In this document: piece by piece, positions 1 to 10,559 of the stretch | How the letters are laid out: every line of letters begins with the position of its first letter | Position numbering within the stretch: the first letter of the stretch is position 1 | Assembly (NCBI RefSeq): GCF_900113025.1 | Contig: NZ_FONT01000001.1 | Span: 124,001 to 188,000, forward strand | Direction of reading: 5' to 3' | DNA from: Alteribacillus iranensis | GTDB taxonomy: Bacteria > Bacillota > Bacilli > Bacillales > Marinococcaceae | DNA: 64,000 nt | Position numbers and translations under genes: made by a program | The notes under the pieces: generated by a model | What the model was told of the DNA's origin: nothing | Database searches by the model: none | What the model saw: the letters and a program-made list of their open reading frames with translations, nothing else

Positions 1-77
1 GTGTTATTGGGATTATTGACCATTTATCAAAAGGGTTATCAAACGCGTTAACAAACTTGTATAAAAAAGGCTCATAG
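1..77 (+). CDS. hrcA: HrcA heat-inducible repressor, C-terminal end only
   Basis: The open frame enters from before base 1 and stops with TAG at 75-77. The readable tail has the form VIGIIDHLSKG...LYKKGS, which matches the usual C-terminus of HrcA, the repressor that binds CIRCE operators of the dnaK and groE operons. grpE follows 42 bases later, as in the hrcA-grpE-dnaK-dnaJ operon of Bacillaceae. The DNA-binding domain and any CIRCE site lie outside the window. The assignment rests on a short tail plus context. Confidence 0.75.
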   Translation, partial: VIGIIDHLSKGLSNALTNLYKKGS

Positions 78-119
78 TGATATTATGTAACATTGGAAAG
101 CAGACGGGAGGTGAAAGGG

Positions 120-701
120 ATGAACGATGAAAACAAAAATACAGAAGAAGTAACCCAAGAAGAGTCATTCCCCGATGAAGAGCAGGAGACAGTGGCAAAT
201 GAAAGTGCGGCTGATCAAGCTACAGATGAAGAAGAGGTTATGGATGTAATCCCGGAAGATATTAAAAAGTTAAAACAAGAAGCAGAAGAATGGAAAAATC
301 GTACTTTGCGTGTTCAAGCTGATTTAGAGAATGTAAGAAGGCGAAACCGGGAAGAAAGAGAGAGAGATGCAAAATACAGAGCCCAAGATTTAGTGCAATC
401 TCTTCTCCCTGTTGTAGACAACTTTGAACGTGCTTTACAAGTAGAAACGGAAAGTGAAGAGGCAGCTTCTTTATTGGAAGGGGTTAACATGGTTTATTCT
501 CAGTTTTTAGACGCTCTTCAATCCGAAGGGGTAGAAGTTATAAAGACGGAGGGAGAACCTTTCGACCCTCATCTACATCAAGCAGTGATGCAAGTAGAAG
601 AAGATGGATACGAATCCAACCAAATTGTAGAAGAGCTGCAAAAAGGGTACATGCTTAAGGATAAAGTAATTAGACCAGCTATGGTGAAGGTAAACGCATA
701 G
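120..701 (+). CDS. grpE: GrpE nucleotide exchange factor for DnaK
   Basis: A 193-residue protein. It has a very acidic, low-complexity N-terminus (about residues 1-50), a long coiled coil (about 55-110, containing [12 protein letters not shown]) and a C-terminal beta domain with the family pattern [13 protein letters not shown]...[16 protein letters not shown]. It drives ADP release from DnaK in the cytosol. The ATG at 120 is preferred over an upstream in-frame start at 93 because a good ribosome binding site (GGGAGGTGAAAGG) sits just before it. It lies between hrcA and dnaK and is presumably under HrcA control. Confidence 0.96.
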   Translation: MNDENKNTEEVTQEESFPDEEQETVANESAADQATDEEEVMDVIPEDIKKLKQEAEEWKNRTLRVQADLENVRRRNREERERDAKYRAQDLVQSLLPVVDNFERALQVETESEEAASLLEGVNMVYSQFLDALQSEGVEVIKTEGEPFDPHLHQAVMQVEEDGYESNQIVEELQKGYMLKDKVIRPAMVKVNA

Positions 702-735
702 TTACATAAGACGAAAAGAGGAGGCTGACAAGATA

Positions 736-2571
736 ATGAGCAGAGTGATTGGTATAGACCTTGGAACAACAAATTCATGTGTTGCGGTAATGGAAGGTGG
801 AGAAGCGGAAGTTATCCCTAATCCGGAAGGTAACCGTACGACTCCATCTGTAGTGGCTTTTAAAGATGGTGAACGTCAAGTTGGTGAAGTAGCGAAGCGC
901 CAAGCAATCACAAACCCTAACACCATTCAATCGATTAAAAGACACATGGGCACAGATTATAAGGTAGAGGCGGAAGGGAAAGAATATACTCCGCAAGAAA
1001 TTTCCGCTATCATTCTACAGAAGCTTAAAAGTGATGCAGAGAGTTATCTAGGAGAAACGGTTACAAAAGCAGTTATCACAGTGCCGGCATATTTTAACGA
1101 CTCCCAGCGCCAAGCTACAAAAGATGCAGGGAAAATTGCTGGTTTGGAAGTTGAACGTATTGTCAATGAGCCTACTGCCGCTGCTTTGGCTTATGGTTTG
1201 GAAAAAGAAGATGATCAAACCATCCTTGTGTATGACCTTGGTGGAGGTACCTTTGACGTATCTATCCTTGAACTTGGAGATGGCTTCTTTGAAGTAAAAT
1301 CCACTTCTGGGGATAACAAACTTGGCGGAGATGACTTTGACCAAGTAATCATTGATCATCTCGTTCAAGAATTCAAAAAAGAGAACGGTATCGACCTGTC
1401 TCAAGATAAAATGGCTTTACAACGTTTGAAAGATGCGGCTGAGAAAGCTAAAAAAGACCTTTCCGGTGTGACACAGGCTCAAATTTCGCTCCCGTTTATC
1501 ACAGCCGACTCCACGGGTCCGAAGCATTTGGAGCTTACATTAACACGCGCGAAATTTGAAGAAATCTCCGCTCATTTAGTGGAGAAAACGATGCAGCCAA
1601 CCCGGCAAGCTTTGAAGGATGCAGGATTGAATGCTTCTGAGATTGACAAAGTCATCTTGGTTGGTGGTTCCACACGTATACCGGCTGTACAGGAAGAAAT
1701 TAAAAAGCTTACCGGCAAAGACCCTCATAAAGGTGTAAACCCGGATGAGGTAGTGGCATTAGGTGCAGCGGTTCAAGCAGGTGTCCTTTCCGGGGATGTA
1801 AAAGACGTTGTATTGTTAGACGTTACCCCATTATCTCTTGGTATTGAAACAATGGGTGGAGTAGCGACTAAGCTTATCGAGCGAAACACAACAATACCAA
1901 CAAGCAAATCGCAAGTATTCTCTACTGCCGCGGATAATCAGCCGTCTGTAGATATACACGTGCTGCAAGGCGAGAGGGAAATGGCTGCGGATAACAAAAC
2001 ACTTGGACGTTTCCAATTAACCGATATTCCGCCAGCTCCTCGTGGCGTGCCTCAAATCGAAGTAACATTCGACATTGATGCAAACGGGATTGTTAACGTG
2101 CGTGCTAAAGATTTAGGTACGAATAAAGAACAATCCATTACTATTACGTCTTCTTCTGGTCTTTCAGATGAGGAAGTAGATCGCATGGTAAAAGAAGCAG
2201 AAGAGCATGCTGAGGAAGACCAAAAGCGTAAAGAAGAAGTAGAGATAAGAAACGAAGCAGATCAACTTGTATTTACAACAGAAAAGACACTAAGCGATTT
2301 AGGTGACAACGTCGACCAGTCTGAGAAAGACAAAGCAGAGCAGGCAAAGGATAAAGTGAAGGAAGCTCTTGAAGGTGAAGATATAGAAGCAATTAAAACA
2401 GCAAAAGATGAACTTCAGGAAATTGTACAGCAATTATCCACAAAGCTGTATGAACAGGCTGCTCAACAAGCTCAGCAAGACGGAGGTGCCCAAGAAGGCG
2501 CAGATAATGCTGGAGATGATGTTGTTGATGCAGATTATGAAGAAGTAGATGATGAAAAAAAAGATAACTAA
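736..2571 (+). CDS. dnaK: DnaK, Hsp70 chaperone
   Basis: A 611-residue Hsp70. The N-terminal ATPase domain begins with [10 protein letters not shown] and carries [12 protein letters not shown] and [11 protein letters not shown]. The substrate-binding domain follows ([10 protein letters not shown]). The C-terminal tail ends in an acidic EEVD-like segment ([11 protein letters not shown]). Length is normal for Gram-positive DnaK. It works with DnaJ and GrpE in the cytosol. An AGGAGG ribosome binding site precedes the ATG. A stem-loop with a weak T tract follows before dnaJ. Confidence 0.98.
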   Translation: MSRVIGIDLGTTNSCVAVMEGGEAEVIPNPEGNRTTPSVVAFKDGERQVGEVAKRQAITNPNTIQSIKRHMGTDYKVEAEGKEYTPQEISAIILQKLKSDAESYLGETVTKAVITVPAYFNDSQRQATKDAGKIAGLEVERIVNEPTAAALAYGLEKEDDQTILVYDLGGGTFDVSILELGDGFFEVKSTSGDNKLGGDDFDQVIIDHLVQEFKKENGIDLSQDKMALQRLKDAAEKAKKDLSGVTQAQISLPFITADSTGPKHLELTLTRAKFEEISAHLVEKTMQPTRQALKDAGLNASEIDKVILVGGSTRIPAVQEEIKKLTGKDPHKGVNPDEVVALGAAVQAGVLSGDVKDVVLLDVTPLSLGIETMGGVATKLIERNTTIPTSKSQVFSTAADNQPSVDIHVLQGEREMAADNKTLGRFQLTDIPPAPRGVPQIEVTFDIDANGIVNVRAKDLGTNKEQSITITSSSGLSDEEVDRMVKEAEEHAEEDQKRKEEVEIRNEADQLVFTTEKTLSDLGDNVDQSEKDKAEQAKDKVKEALEGEDIEAIKTAKDELQEIVQQLSTKLYEQAAQQAQQDGGAQEGADNAGDDVVDADYEEVDDEKKDN

Positions 2572-2681
2572 TAGGTAAAATTGTTGTGTTGTCTTACACC
2601 CTGAAATTCAGTTACTGACAGTCATGTTGGCATCTGCCTTCAAAACTGAATGATAGGCAATCGAATAGATACAGACAAATA

Positions 2682-2739
2682 AAGGCTGTCCCAGAACGAA
2701 GATAATGCTTTGCTTCATTCCGGGGACAGCCTTAATTTT
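2682..2739 (+). terminator. Stem-loop in the dnaK-dnaJ gap
   Basis: AAGGCTGTCCC (2682-2692) pairs with GGGACAGCCTT (2723-2733) and is followed by AATTTT. The dnaK-dnaJ gap is about 320 bases, far longer than the other gaps in this operon, and holds little else I can assign. The hairpin could act as an attenuator that makes dnaK mRNA more abundant than dnaJ mRNA, or as an mRNA-stabilising end. The first role is inference. The T tract is short. Confidence 0.55.
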
Positions 2740-2891
2740 GGTTTACATCCGGGGAAGGCTGGATTTTTACGATATAACTGTCCGGGTTGACTGCTGTTTA
2801 TAAAAGTCTTGCATGAGAGTTATGGTTGAATCAGTTTTTTATTAAATGGTATCATTATCGTTATGGATCAGGGAACGGGAGTGAGGAAATC

Positions 2892-4010
2892 ATGAGTAAA
2901 CGAGATTATTACGAGACATTAGGTGTAGACAAAGACTCATCTACTGATGAAATAAAAAAAGCTTACAGAAAACTAGCTCGAAAATATCACCCGGATGTAA
3001 ACAAAGCGGACGATGCAGAGGAGAAATTTAAGGAAGTCAAAGAGGCGTATGACGTACTTAGCGACCCTCAGAAAAAATCAAACTACGACAGGTTTGGGCA
3101 TGCAGATCCTAATCAAGGGTTTGGCGGCGCTGGAGCTGGGGCTGACTTTGGGGGCTTCAGTGATATTTTCGATATGTTTTTCGGCGGAGGAGGGCGCAGA
3201 GATCCAAACGCCCCACGACAAGGAGCCGACTTACAATACACCATGACTCTTTCCTTTAAGGAAGCAGCCTTTGGGAAGGAGACAGAGATAGAGATCCCAC
3301 GTGAAGAAAATTGTGATACTTGCAGCGGTTCAGGCGCAAAACCAGGAACGAGTCCAGAAACTTGTACTACTTGCGGTGGTTCAGGGCAATTAAATATAGA
3401 GCAGAATACACCTTTTGGACGGGTTGTGAACCGGAGAGTTTGTGACCGTTGTCAAGGTTCGGGGCAAATTATAAAAGACAAATGCCGTACTTGCGGCGGT
3501 GACGGAAAAATCCAGAAAAACAAAAAAATTAGTATCAGAGTTCCGGAAGGTGTCGATCATGGACAAAGGATTCGTGTTGCCGGTCAAGGGGAACCTGGTG
3601 TTAATGGAGGCCCAAACGGAGATTTATACGTAGTATTTAGTGTGAGACCTCATGAATTTTTCGAGCGTGATGGGGATGATGTATTCTGTGAAATGCCTAT
3701 TACATTTGTTCAAGCTGCATTAGGGGACGAGATTGAAGTTCCTACATTACGAGGTAAAGTTAAATTAAAAGTTCCTGCCGGTACACAAACGGGGACTAGT
3801 TTCCGTTTGCGCGGAAAAGGAATCGCAAATGTCCACGGCCGAGGACAGGGAGATCAGCATATTGTAGTTCGTATTATCACCCCTAAAAAACTCGATGAAC
3901 GACAAAAAGAATTACTGCGTGAGTTTGCGGCTACCAGTGGAGACGATCAAGTGGATGAGCAGCATCATAATTTTTTTGACAAAGTGAAACGCGCATTTAA
4001 AGGAGAGTAA
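2892..4010 (+). CDS. dnaJ: DnaJ, Hsp40 co-chaperone
   Basis: A 372-residue type I J-protein. It has an N-terminal J domain with the HPD motif (KYHPDVNK), a Gly/Phe-rich linker ([14 protein letters not shown]), four CxxCxGxG zinc repeats ([32 protein letters not shown]) and C-terminal substrate-binding domains. It delivers clients to DnaK and stimulates its ATPase. The ATG at 2892, after GGGAGTGAGG, fits the family start MSKRDYYE. The frame extends upstream to 2826 but that part has no homologous look. Confidence 0.97.
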   Translation: MSKRDYYETLGVDKDSSTDEIKKAYRKLARKYHPDVNKADDAEEKFKEVKEAYDVLSDPQKKSNYDRFGHADPNQGFGGAGAGADFGGFSDIFDMFFGGGGRRDPNAPRQGADLQYTMTLSFKEAAFGKETEIEIPREENCDTCSGSGAKPGTSPETCTTCGGSGQLNIEQNTPFGRVVNRRVCDRCQGSGQIIKDKCRTCGGDGKIQKNKKISIRVPEGVDHGQRIRVAGQGEPGVNGGPNGDLYVVFSVRPHEFFERDGDDVFCEMPITFVQAALGDEIEVPTLRGKVKLKVPAGTQTGTSFRLRGKGIANVHGRGQGDQHIVVRIITPKKLDERQKELLREFAATSGDDQVDEQHHNFFDKVKRAFKGE

Positions 4011-4046
4011 ATTCTCTAATAACATCATAGGGCTGGTGGAGAAGCA

Positions 4047-4979
4047 GTGGATTGGATCGAGTTCAGTATTCACACAACACAAGAAGCGACGGAGCCTATT
4101 TCAAACATTCTTCATGAGGCAGGAGCGAGCGGGGTAGCGATTGTAGATTCCAGTGATTTGGAGAAAGATTGGGAAGTAACCGCGGATCAAATCTTTGCAT
4201 TATCTCCTCAAGATTATCCAGAGGATGGAGTGGTGATCAATGCCTACTTTCCAATAGAATCATTTGGTGAGAAAGCAGCTGAAAACATCACAAAAAAAAT
4301 AAGCGACTTACGACTTTATCATATCAATCTTGGCCGTAATTACGTGACGCTAAAGGAAGTACACGAAGAGGATTGGGCAGATTCCTGGAAGAAATATTAC
4401 AAGCCAGTTCAGGTAACGAAAACATTAACCATCTCTCCTAGTTGGGAAGATTATCAACCAAAACCAGGCGAAAAAGTCATTGAGTTAGACCCGGGAATGG
4501 CGTTTGGAACGGGAACCCATCCAACGACTGTTTTGTGTCTCACCATGTTAGAAGAGAGAATCCATGGTGGTGAAGCAGTAATCGACGTAGGCACTGGCTC
4601 AGGGATCCTCTCGATAGCTTCGGCAAAATTTGGGGCGGAACAGATTCTCGCTTTAGATGTCGACGATAAAGCGGTGCAAGTAGCTGAGGAAAATATCGAT
4701 TTAAATAATGAGTCAAATAGAATACACGTAAGAAAGAATAATTTGCTTGATTATACGGAAGAAAAAGCAGATATTATTGTAGCAAACATTTTAGCTGAAA
4801 TTATACTGGATATGATCAATGAAGCATACCAAGTATTACATTCTAATGGAATTTTTATCACTTCCGGCATTATCAGCCGTAAGAGAGAAGAGGTAGAAAC
4901 AGCGTTGTTGCAAGCTGGCTTCGAAATAGTTGAAGTAAAAGAAATGGACGATTGGGTATCGATAGCCGCTAAAAAGTAA
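4047..4979 (+). CDS. prmA: Ribosomal protein L11 methyltransferase
   Basis: A 310-residue SAM-dependent methyltransferase. It has an N-terminal substrate-recognition domain and a C-terminal Rossmann domain with VIDVGTGSGILSIAS (SAM loop) and the ANILAEI catalytic segment. PELDPGMAFGTGTHPTT-like residues (ELDPGMAFGTGTH) are typical of PrmA. It trimethylates ribosomal protein L11. It begins with GTG at 4047 after GGCTGGTGGAG. It sits directly after dnaJ and before rsmE, the usual Bacillus order. Confidence 0.95.
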   Translation: MDWIEFSIHTTQEATEPISNILHEAGASGVAIVDSSDLEKDWEVTADQIFALSPQDYPEDGVVINAYFPIESFGEKAAENITKKISDLRLYHINLGRNYVTLKEVHEEDWADSWKKYYKPVQVTKTLTISPSWEDYQPKPGEKVIELDPGMAFGTGTHPTTVLCLTMLEERIHGGEAVIDVGTGSGILSIASAKFGAEQILALDVDDKAVQVAEENIDLNNESNRIHVRKNNLLDYTEEKADIIVANILAEIILDMINEAYQVLHSNGIFITSGIISRKREEVETALLQAGFEIVEVKEMDDWVSIAAKK

Positions 4980-4994
4980 AGGAATGAGGCCGTG

Positions 4995-5738
4995 ATGCAA
5001 AGATATTTCCTCGATCCTGAGCAGTTTACTAGTGCTGAGGTCTATCTAGAAGGAGAAGAGGCTAAGCATATTAGCAAAGTGATGAGAATGGAGGAAGGGG
5101 ACCAAATTATTTGTCTGGATAACAAAGGGAGACAAGCGTTATGTGTCATCACTGAGGTAGCACAAGGGTTAGTAAAGGCGAACATAAAAAAAGAGCTCGA
5201 TCATCATCCAGAGCTGCCAATAAAAGTAACTATAGCACAAGCGCTCATTAAGGGTGATAAACTTGATTATGTTATCCAAAAAGGGACGGAGTTTGGCGCT
5301 TCTTCATTTACTCTCTACGCTGCTGAACGATCTGTGGTAAAATGGGACAGGGGAAAAAGCCGAAAAAAGTTAGACAGGCTGAAAAAAATTGCAAAAGAGG
5401 CAGCAGAACAATCAGAACGTCTCTTTATTCCTGAAATCAATTATTGCACTAGCTTAGAGCAGCTGATAGCTGATCATGATTCTGGGCCTGTAATAGCGCT
5501 TCACGAAGATACGGCGAGAAGTGGAAAACATAAAGGGCTTCGTGAATTGTTTAACAGTCATTTGCGTTCACTCTTTGTCCTCGTTGGACCGGAAGGAGGA
5601 TTCAGCGAGAAGGAAGCGAACTGGATGCACGACTATCAAGTGAACATGGTCAGTTTAGGCCCAAGGATATTACGTAGTGAATCAGCTGCTTTATATTTGT
5701 TGGCTGCCCTATCCTATCAATATGAACTATCGAGGTGA
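4995..5738 (+). CDS. rsmE: 16S rRNA m3U1498 methyltransferase
   Basis: About 247 residues of the RsmE/SPOUT family. The N-terminal PUA-like part contains EEAKHISKVMRM, and the C-terminal knot carries the SAM-binding signature VGPEGGFSEKE and SLGPRILRSESA. It methylates U1498 of 16S rRNA. The frame could begin at GTG 4992, but ATG 4995 is better spaced from the GAATGAGG site. Its stop overlaps the ribosome binding site of mtaB, implying coupled translation. Confidence 0.95.
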   Translation: MQRYFLDPEQFTSAEVYLEGEEAKHISKVMRMEEGDQIICLDNKGRQALCVITEVAQGLVKANIKKELDHHPELPIKVTIAQALIKGDKLDYVIQKGTEFGASSFTLYAAERSVVKWDRGKSRKKLDRLKKIAKEAAEQSERLFIPEINYCTSLEQLIADHDSGPVIALHEDTARSGKHKGLRELFNSHLRSLFVLVGPEGGFSEKEANWMHDYQVNMVSLGPRILRSESAALYLLAALSYQYELSR

Positions 5739-5743
5739 ATGCA

Positions 5744-7078
5744 ATGGCAACGGTTGCCTTTCATACATTAGGTTGTAAAGTAAATCATTATGAAACAGAG
5801 GCGATCTGGCAGCTTTTTAAAAAAGAGGGTTATGAAAAGACTGACTTTGAAAAGCAAGCAGACGTTTATGTCATAAATACATGTACCGTCACAAATACCG
5901 GCGATAAAAAGAGTAGACAAGTCATCCGCAGAGCGATACGAAAAAATCCGGAGGCTGTCATTTGTGTAACAGGCTGCTATGCCCAAACCTCTCCTGGAGA
6001 AATTATGGATATTCCAGGAGTAGATATTGTCGTAGGTACACAAGATCGCGAAAAAATGCTTGGGTATATTGAGCAATATAGAGAAGAGCGGGAACCAATT
6101 AACGGGGTCGGCAACATTATGAAAACGAGGGTTTATGAGGAACTGGATGTTCCGGCTTTTACTGATCGGACAAGAGCTTCGTTGAAAATCCAGGAAGGCT
6201 GCAATAACTTTTGTACGTTTTGTATCATCCCTTGGGCTCGAGGTCTGCTTCGTTCTAGAAAACCAGAAGATGTGTTAGCTCAAGCAAAACAGCTTACGGA
6301 AGCAGGATATAAAGAAATTGTTTTGACAGGGATCCATACGGGCGGGTACGGTGAAGATATGAAAGATTACACATTCGCTGATTTGCTAAGAGAGCTCGAA
6401 AAGGTAGAAGGTTTGAAGCGTATCCGTATCTCATCGATTGAAGCAAGCCAAATTACTGATGAAGTGATTGAAGTAATTGACCAATCTAAAAAGATTGTTA
6501 ATCACCTTCATATTCCGCTGCAATCTGGTTCAGACACCGTTCTTAAGAGAATGAGAAGAAAATATACGACAGAGTTTTTTGCACAGCGGCTTCAAAAGCT
6601 GAAGCAAGCTCTGCCAGGTTTGGCCGTAACATCGGACGTGATAGTCGGTTTTCCAGGTGAATCAGAGGAAGAGTTTTTGGAGACGTACAAGTTTGTTGCA
6701 GAAAATAAATTCTCTGAACTGCACGTTTTTCCTTACTCTAAAAGGACGGGTACCCCTGCTTCAAAAATGAAAGAGCAAGTAGATGACGAGGTAAAGCATA
6801 ATCGAGTGCGTCGTCTTATCGAGCTTTCTAATCAACTGGCTAAGGAATATGCTTCTCATTACCACGAAAAAGTACTGGATGTTATTCCTGAAGAGAGGGA
6901 TAAAGAAACTGGCAAACTGACCGGGTATACTTCTAACTATATGCGAGTGCAGTTTGAGGGTTCAGATGACCTCATTGGTAAGATTGTGAAAGTAAAAGTA
7001 AGCGTGCCGGGTTACCCGTACAATGAAGGAGAATTCGTAAGAATTGCGGATGAACATGAAGATGTCATAATGGCGTAA
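5744..7078 (+). CDS. mtaB: tRNA t6A37 methylthiotransferase MtaB
   Basis: A radical-SAM methylthiotransferase of about 444 residues (YqeV in B. subtilis). The N-terminal MTTase domain starts [16 protein letters not shown], with further cysteines in NTCTVTN and VTGCYAQ. The radical SAM cluster is [17 protein letters not shown]-terminal TRAM domain ends near the stop. It converts t6A37 to ms2t6A37 in ANN-decoding tRNAs. The ATG at 5744 is preferred to GTG 5735 because GAGGTGA (5732-5738, overlapping the rsmE stop) is then a well-placed ribosome binding site. Confidence 0.95.
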   Translation: MATVAFHTLGCKVNHYETEAIWQLFKKEGYEKTDFEKQADVYVINTCTVTNTGDKKSRQVIRRAIRKNPEAVICVTGCYAQTSPGEIMDIPGVDIVVGTQDREKMLGYIEQYREEREPINGVGNIMKTRVYEELDVPAFTDRTRASLKIQEGCNNFCTFCIIPWARGLLRSRKPEDVLAQAKQLTEAGYKEIVLTGIHTGGYGEDMKDYTFADLLRELEKVEGLKRIRISSIEASQITDEVIEVIDQSKKIVNHLHIPLQSGSDTVLKRMRRKYTTEFFAQRLQKLKQALPGLAVTSDVIVGFPGESEEEFLETYKFVAENKFSELHVFPYSKRTGTPASKMKEQVDDEVKHNRVRRLIELSNQLAKEYASHYHEKVLDVIPEERDKETGKLTGYTSNYMRVQFEGSDDLIGKIVKVKVSVPGYPYNEGEFVRIADEHEDVIMA

Positions 7079-7097
7079 AAGTATTGGAGGGAGAAGA

Positions 7098-7757
7098 ATG
7101 GATGCAGCAATGGCCCGGATTATTGACCATACTTTATTAAAACCTGACGCCTCTTATGATCAAATAGAACAGCTTTCCCGAGAAGCAATAGAATGTCAAT
7201 TTGCTTCCGTCTGTGTTCATCCCGCTATGGTTCAGACGGCATATGACATAGTAAAAGGTACAAATGTTAAAGTATGTTCTGTGATCGGTTTCCCACTAGG
7301 CGCTACACTTCCGGAAGTGAAAGCTTTTGAAACAAAGAACGTTATTGCAAATGGAGCAACTGAAGTAGATATGGTAATAAATATTGGTGCTTTAAAAAGT
7401 AGAGAATATGAAACAGTAAAGGCAGATATAGATGCTGTAGTGGAAGCAGCTAAAAATAAAGCACTTGTAAAAGTGATTGTAGAAACAGCCTTATTGAACA
7501 GAGAAGAATTAGTAAAAGCTTGTGAAATTGCCAAGGAAGCAGACGCTCATTTCGTAAAAACATCCACCGGCTTTGCTGGAGCTGGAGCACAAACAGAGGA
7601 TATTTCTATCATGAAAAAAGTTGTTGGAGATAAACTGAAAGTGAAGGCTAGTGGTGGAATTCGGGATTATGACACTGCGAAAGCTATGGTTGAAGCCGGT
7701 GCTGATCGAATCGGCACAAGCTCCGGTACCGTCATTTGTGGTGCCAAGCTTGACTAA
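7098..7757 (+). CDS. deoC: Deoxyribose-phosphate aldolase
   Basis: A 219-residue class I aldolase. Family marks are DHTLLKPDA near the N-terminus, [24 protein letters not shown], and the Schiff-base lysine segments FVKTSTGF and [11 protein letters not shown]. It cleaves 2-deoxyribose-5-phosphate to acetaldehyde and glyceraldehyde-3-phosphate. A TTGGAGGGAG ribosome binding site precedes the ATG. In B. subtilis deoC is elsewhere, next to nupC and pdp. Here it stands alone between mtaB and rpsU, in the slot taken by the Na/Pi cotransporter yqeW in B. subtilis (from memory). Confidence 0.95.
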   Translation: MDAAMARIIDHTLLKPDASYDQIEQLSREAIECQFASVCVHPAMVQTAYDIVKGTNVKVCSVIGFPLGATLPEVKAFETKNVIANGATEVDMVINIGALKSREYETVKADIDAVVEAAKNKALVKVIVETALLNREELVKACEIAKEADAHFVKTSTGFAGAGAQTEDISIMKKVVGDKLKVKASGGIRDYDTAKAMVEAGADRIGTSSGTVICGAKLD

Positions 7758-7773
7758 AAAACGAAATGAATGA

Positions 7774-7802
7774 TTGCATTTCCTGACCATTTGCTTTATA
7801 AT
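7774..7802 (+). promoter_or_regulatory. Probable sigma-A promoter of rpsU
   Basis: TTGCAT (7774-7779), a 17-base spacer and a perfect TATAAT (7797-7802) lie about 70 bases before the rpsU start. The -35 box is weak. The position and spacing fit a housekeeping promoter that separates rpsU from deoC. Confidence 0.5.
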
Positions 7803-7870
7803 TTTGAACAAAAGCTAATATGTTCTCATGCATTTTAGTTTTACTGGTTGTTCGGAGGGAGGGAATCATT

Positions 7871-8044
7871 ATGGCTGAGACCCGTGTTCGTAAAAACGAA
7901 AACATTGACACTGCTCTTCGCCGTTTCAAGCGTTCGCTTTCTAAAGAAGGGACGCTCGCGGAAGTTCGTAAACGTAAGCATTATGAAAAGCCGAGTGTGA
8001 AACGTAAGAAGAAATCAGAAGCGGCTAGAAAACGTAAGTTCTAA
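7871..8044 (+). CDS. rpsU: 30S ribosomal protein S21
   Basis: A 57-residue, very basic protein with the S21 pattern [19 protein letters not shown] and a C-terminal [14 protein letters not shown] tail. It is part of the small subunit near the anti-Shine-Dalgarno region. The ATG at 7871 follows GGAGGGAGG. A transcription terminator follows. The yqeY gene that follows rpsU in B. subtilis is not present here. Confidence 0.96.
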   Translation: MAETRVRKNENIDTALRRFKRSLSKEGTLAEVRKRKHYEKPSVKRKKKSEAARKRKF

Positions 8045-8093
8045 GCGAGGGTAATAAGCGGAGTAACGTATAGATTCCCTCCATAATTATTTA

Positions 8094-8125
8094 AAAAGCA
8101 TCTCCATGATTGGAGGTGCTTTTTT
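8094..8125 (+). terminator. Terminator after rpsU
   Basis: AAGCATCTCC pairs with GGAGGTGCTT (one G-U pair) around ATGATT, followed by a run of T. This is a standard intrinsic terminator. Confidence 0.85.
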
Positions 8126-8164
8126 AAAGCAACAAGGAGTAATCTCGAGAAAGAGGGAATGAAG

Positions 8165-9499
8165 ATGTTCCAAACTCGACTGCTAGCATCTACTCTAGCA
8201 TGTGTTTTTGCTCTGTTATTTTTTCTGAATAATGCAATTAACGTATCAGCTGATACTACCGCTCCTCCTGGAGATGTGGTTTACATCGTCCCTGTTGAGC
8301 AAACCGTTGAAAGAGGTTTAGAGGCATTTCTTGAACGTTCTGTTCAAGATGCAGAGGACGAGGGAGCCGATCATATTATATTTGAAATTGATACTCCCGG
8401 TGGCGCCGTGGATGCTGCTGGAAATATTGCATCTATCTTTAGGAACACCGATATTCATACTACTGCTTTTGTGACAAATCAAGCGATGTCTGCTGGCGCT
8501 TTTCTTGCCTTAAATGCAGATGAAATTGCGATGGCACCCGGTACGGAAATGGGAGCTGCACAAGTTATCGATGGGAGTGGAAATGCAGCTGGCGATAAAG
8601 CACAATCTGCTTGGGTTGCTAACATGAAAGGTGCTGCTGAGTTAAATGATAGAGATCCCATTTACGCTATTGCTATGGCTGATCCTACCGTGGATCTGGC
8701 GGAATATAGGGCTGGAGAAGGAGAACTTTTATCGTTGACGGCTTCAGAAGCATATGAAGTAGGGTATGCAGAATACGTAGTTGAGAATCGAGAAGAGTTG
8801 TTATCCGTTTTAGGGTTTGAGGATGCACACATACAAGAAGCGGATATCTCCATTGCAGAACATATTGCACGAATCGTTACCCACCCGGTCGTTATTCCTA
8901 TATTACTTAGTCTGGGTAGTCTCGGCCTTATTTTAGAGCTCTACTCTCCAGGTTTTGGTATACCCGGAATAATGGGAGCTTCTGCGTTGTTTCTATTTTT
9001 CTTCGGTCATACCATTGCTGGTTTTGCTGGAATAGAATCGATCATTATGTTTATTGCCGGATTGGTTCTTATTCTTATTGAAATTTTTGTGCCAGGGTTT
9101 GGTGTTTTTGGTATTCTCGGCATAGGAGCCATTATTGCAAGTATGTTCTTTGCTTCTTTTTCAGCTGTTCATATGATTATATCCATTTTGATAGCAGCGC
9201 TTCTTTCCATTGTTGCTATCGCAATGTTATTTAAGACATTCGGAAAAAAAGGCCCAATGAAAAAACTTGTTCTCCAAGACTCTTTTTCGTCAGACGAAGG
9301 ATATGTGTCTCATACTTCCCGAGATGAACTTATCGGGAAAGTGGGAAGCAGTTTGACACCATTGCGACCATCGGGATCCATCTTAGTAGAAGAAGAGCGA
9401 TTGGATGCCGTTTCAGAAGGGGGTTACATAGAAGAGAACCAAAAAGTGAAAATTATTGAGGTACAAGGTGCTCGTATTATTGTAAGAAAGTCAGAATGA
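8165..9499 (+). CDS. yqeZ: NfeD family membrane serine protease (YqeZ)
   Basis: About 444 residues. It has an N-terminal signal or anchor segment, a ClpP-class protease domain (EIDTPGGAVDAAGNI, then TNQAMSAGAFLALN with the likely catalytic serine), four or five transmembrane segments (about 240-370) and a C-terminal soluble OB-fold (GKVGSSLTPLRPSGSI...). NfeD proteins partner with flotillin/stomatin proteins, and floA follows 27 bases later. ATG 8165 gives better spacing from AGAGGG than ATG 8159; both are in frame. Confidence 0.92.
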   Translation: MFQTRLLASTLACVFALLFFLNNAINVSADTTAPPGDVVYIVPVEQTVERGLEAFLERSVQDAEDEGADHIIFEIDTPGGAVDAAGNIASIFRNTDIHTTAFVTNQAMSAGAFLALNADEIAMAPGTEMGAAQVIDGSGNAAGDKAQSAWVANMKGAAELNDRDPIYAIAMADPTVDLAEYRAGEGELLSLTASEAYEVGYAEYVVENREELLSVLGFEDAHIQEADISIAEHIARIVTHPVVIPILLSLGSLGLILELYSPGFGIPGIMGASALFLFFFGHTIAGFAGIESIIMFIAGLVLILIEIFVPGFGVFGILGIGAIIASMFFASFSAVHMIISILIAALLSIVAIAMLFKTFGKKGPMKKLVLQDSFSSDEGYVSHTSRDELIGKVGSSLTPLRPSGSILVEEERLDAVSEGGYIEENQKVKIIEVQGARIIVRKSE

Positions 9500-9526
9500 C
9501 ATTAACTTAAAGGAGGAAAAAGAAGC

Positions 9527-10540
9527 ATGCCTGTAGATTTAACGTTAATTATTATATTAGCATTAGTTGTGATCGCATTAGCTGTGCTTTTTACATTTGT
9601 CCCGGTCATGCTGTGGATCTCCGCTTTAGCAGCAGGGGTAAAAGTCGGTATTTTTCAACTGGTTGGAATGAGATTAAGACGAGTGATTCCGGCGAGAGTA
9701 GTAAACCCTCTCATTAAGGCAGAGAAAGCAGGTCTTGATGTAGAACTGAACAAGTTGGAAGGTCATTATTTGGCTGGTGGTAATGTTGACCGTGTGGTAA
9801 ATGCTTTAATTGCTGCTCAGCGCGCAAATATCGAATTAACTTTTGAACGTTGTGCTGCTATCGACCTTGCTGGCCGAAATGTACTAGAAGCTGTACAAAT
9901 GAGCGTCAACCCTAAAGTCATTGAAACACCTTTTATTGCCGGTGTGGCAATGGATGGTATTGAAGTGAAAGCAAAAGCGAGAATAACGGTACGAGCCAAC
10001 ATTGATCGTCTTGTTGGTGGTGCGGGAGAAGATACGGTTATTGCCCGTGTCGGCGAAGGAATTGTATCTACAATCGGTTCTTCTCATGATCATAAACAGG
10101 TATTGGAGAATCCAGACAGCATTTCTCAAACGGTATTGAAAAAAGGTCTGGATGCAGGTACCGCTTTCGAAATTCTGTCCATTGATATCGCGGATATTGA
10201 CATTGGGAAAAACATCGGCGCCGGTCTTCAAACGGACCAGGCAGAAGCCGATAAGAAGATTGCTCAGGCGAAAGCAGAAGAGCGCCGTGCGATGGCTGTT
10301 GCACATGAACAAGAAATGAAGGCCCGGGTAGAGGAAATGCGTGCAAAAGTAGTGGAAGCGGAAGCTGAAGTTCCACTTGCTATGTCGGATGCCCTTAAGT
10401 CAGGAAATCTCGGTGTAATGGATTACATGAATATCCAGAATGTCATGGCGGATACAGATATGAGAAAATCTATTGGAGAGGATACGGCTCAATCTGATGA
10501 TGAGGATCATGATGACTCAGGTTATACCCGCCGTACGTAA
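9527..10540 (+). CDS. floA: Flotillin-like protein FloA
   Basis: A 337-residue protein with a membrane-embedded hydrophobic N-terminus (about 5-45), a PHB/SPFH-like domain and an Ala/Glu-rich coiled coil ([28 protein letters not shown] split over two helices). It organises functional membrane microdomains. AAAGGAGG precedes the ATG. The acidic tail (DEDHDDSG) is a local feature. It is the central gene of yqeZ-floA-yqfB. Confidence 0.95.
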   Translation: MPVDLTLIIILALVVIALAVLFTFVPVMLWISALAAGVKVGIFQLVGMRLRRVIPARVVNPLIKAEKAGLDVELNKLEGHYLAGGNVDRVVNALIAAQRANIELTFERCAAIDLAGRNVLEAVQMSVNPKVIETPFIAGVAMDGIEVKAKARITVRANIDRLVGGAGEDTVIARVGEGIVSTIGSSHDHKQVLENPDSISQTVLKKGLDAGTAFEILSIDIADIDIGKNIGAGLQTDQAEADKKIAQAKAEERRAMAVAHEQEMKARVEEMRAKVVEAEAEVPLAMSDALKSGNLGVMDYMNIQNVMADTDMRKSIGEDTAQSDDEDHDDSGYTRRT

Positions 10541-10559
10541 GAGGAAAGGGTGAATTCCT

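Noticed and set aside
1048-1404. 118-codon antisense ORF inside dnaK
   Set aside because: It lies wholly opposite a highly conserved gene, has no plausible RBS and no recognisable protein features; it is a shadow of dnaK codon bias.
9884-10376. Long antisense ORFs opposite floA
   Set aside because: Low-complexity Leu/Phe/Pro-rich translations typical of the reverse strand of a coiled-coil gene; no RBS or family match.
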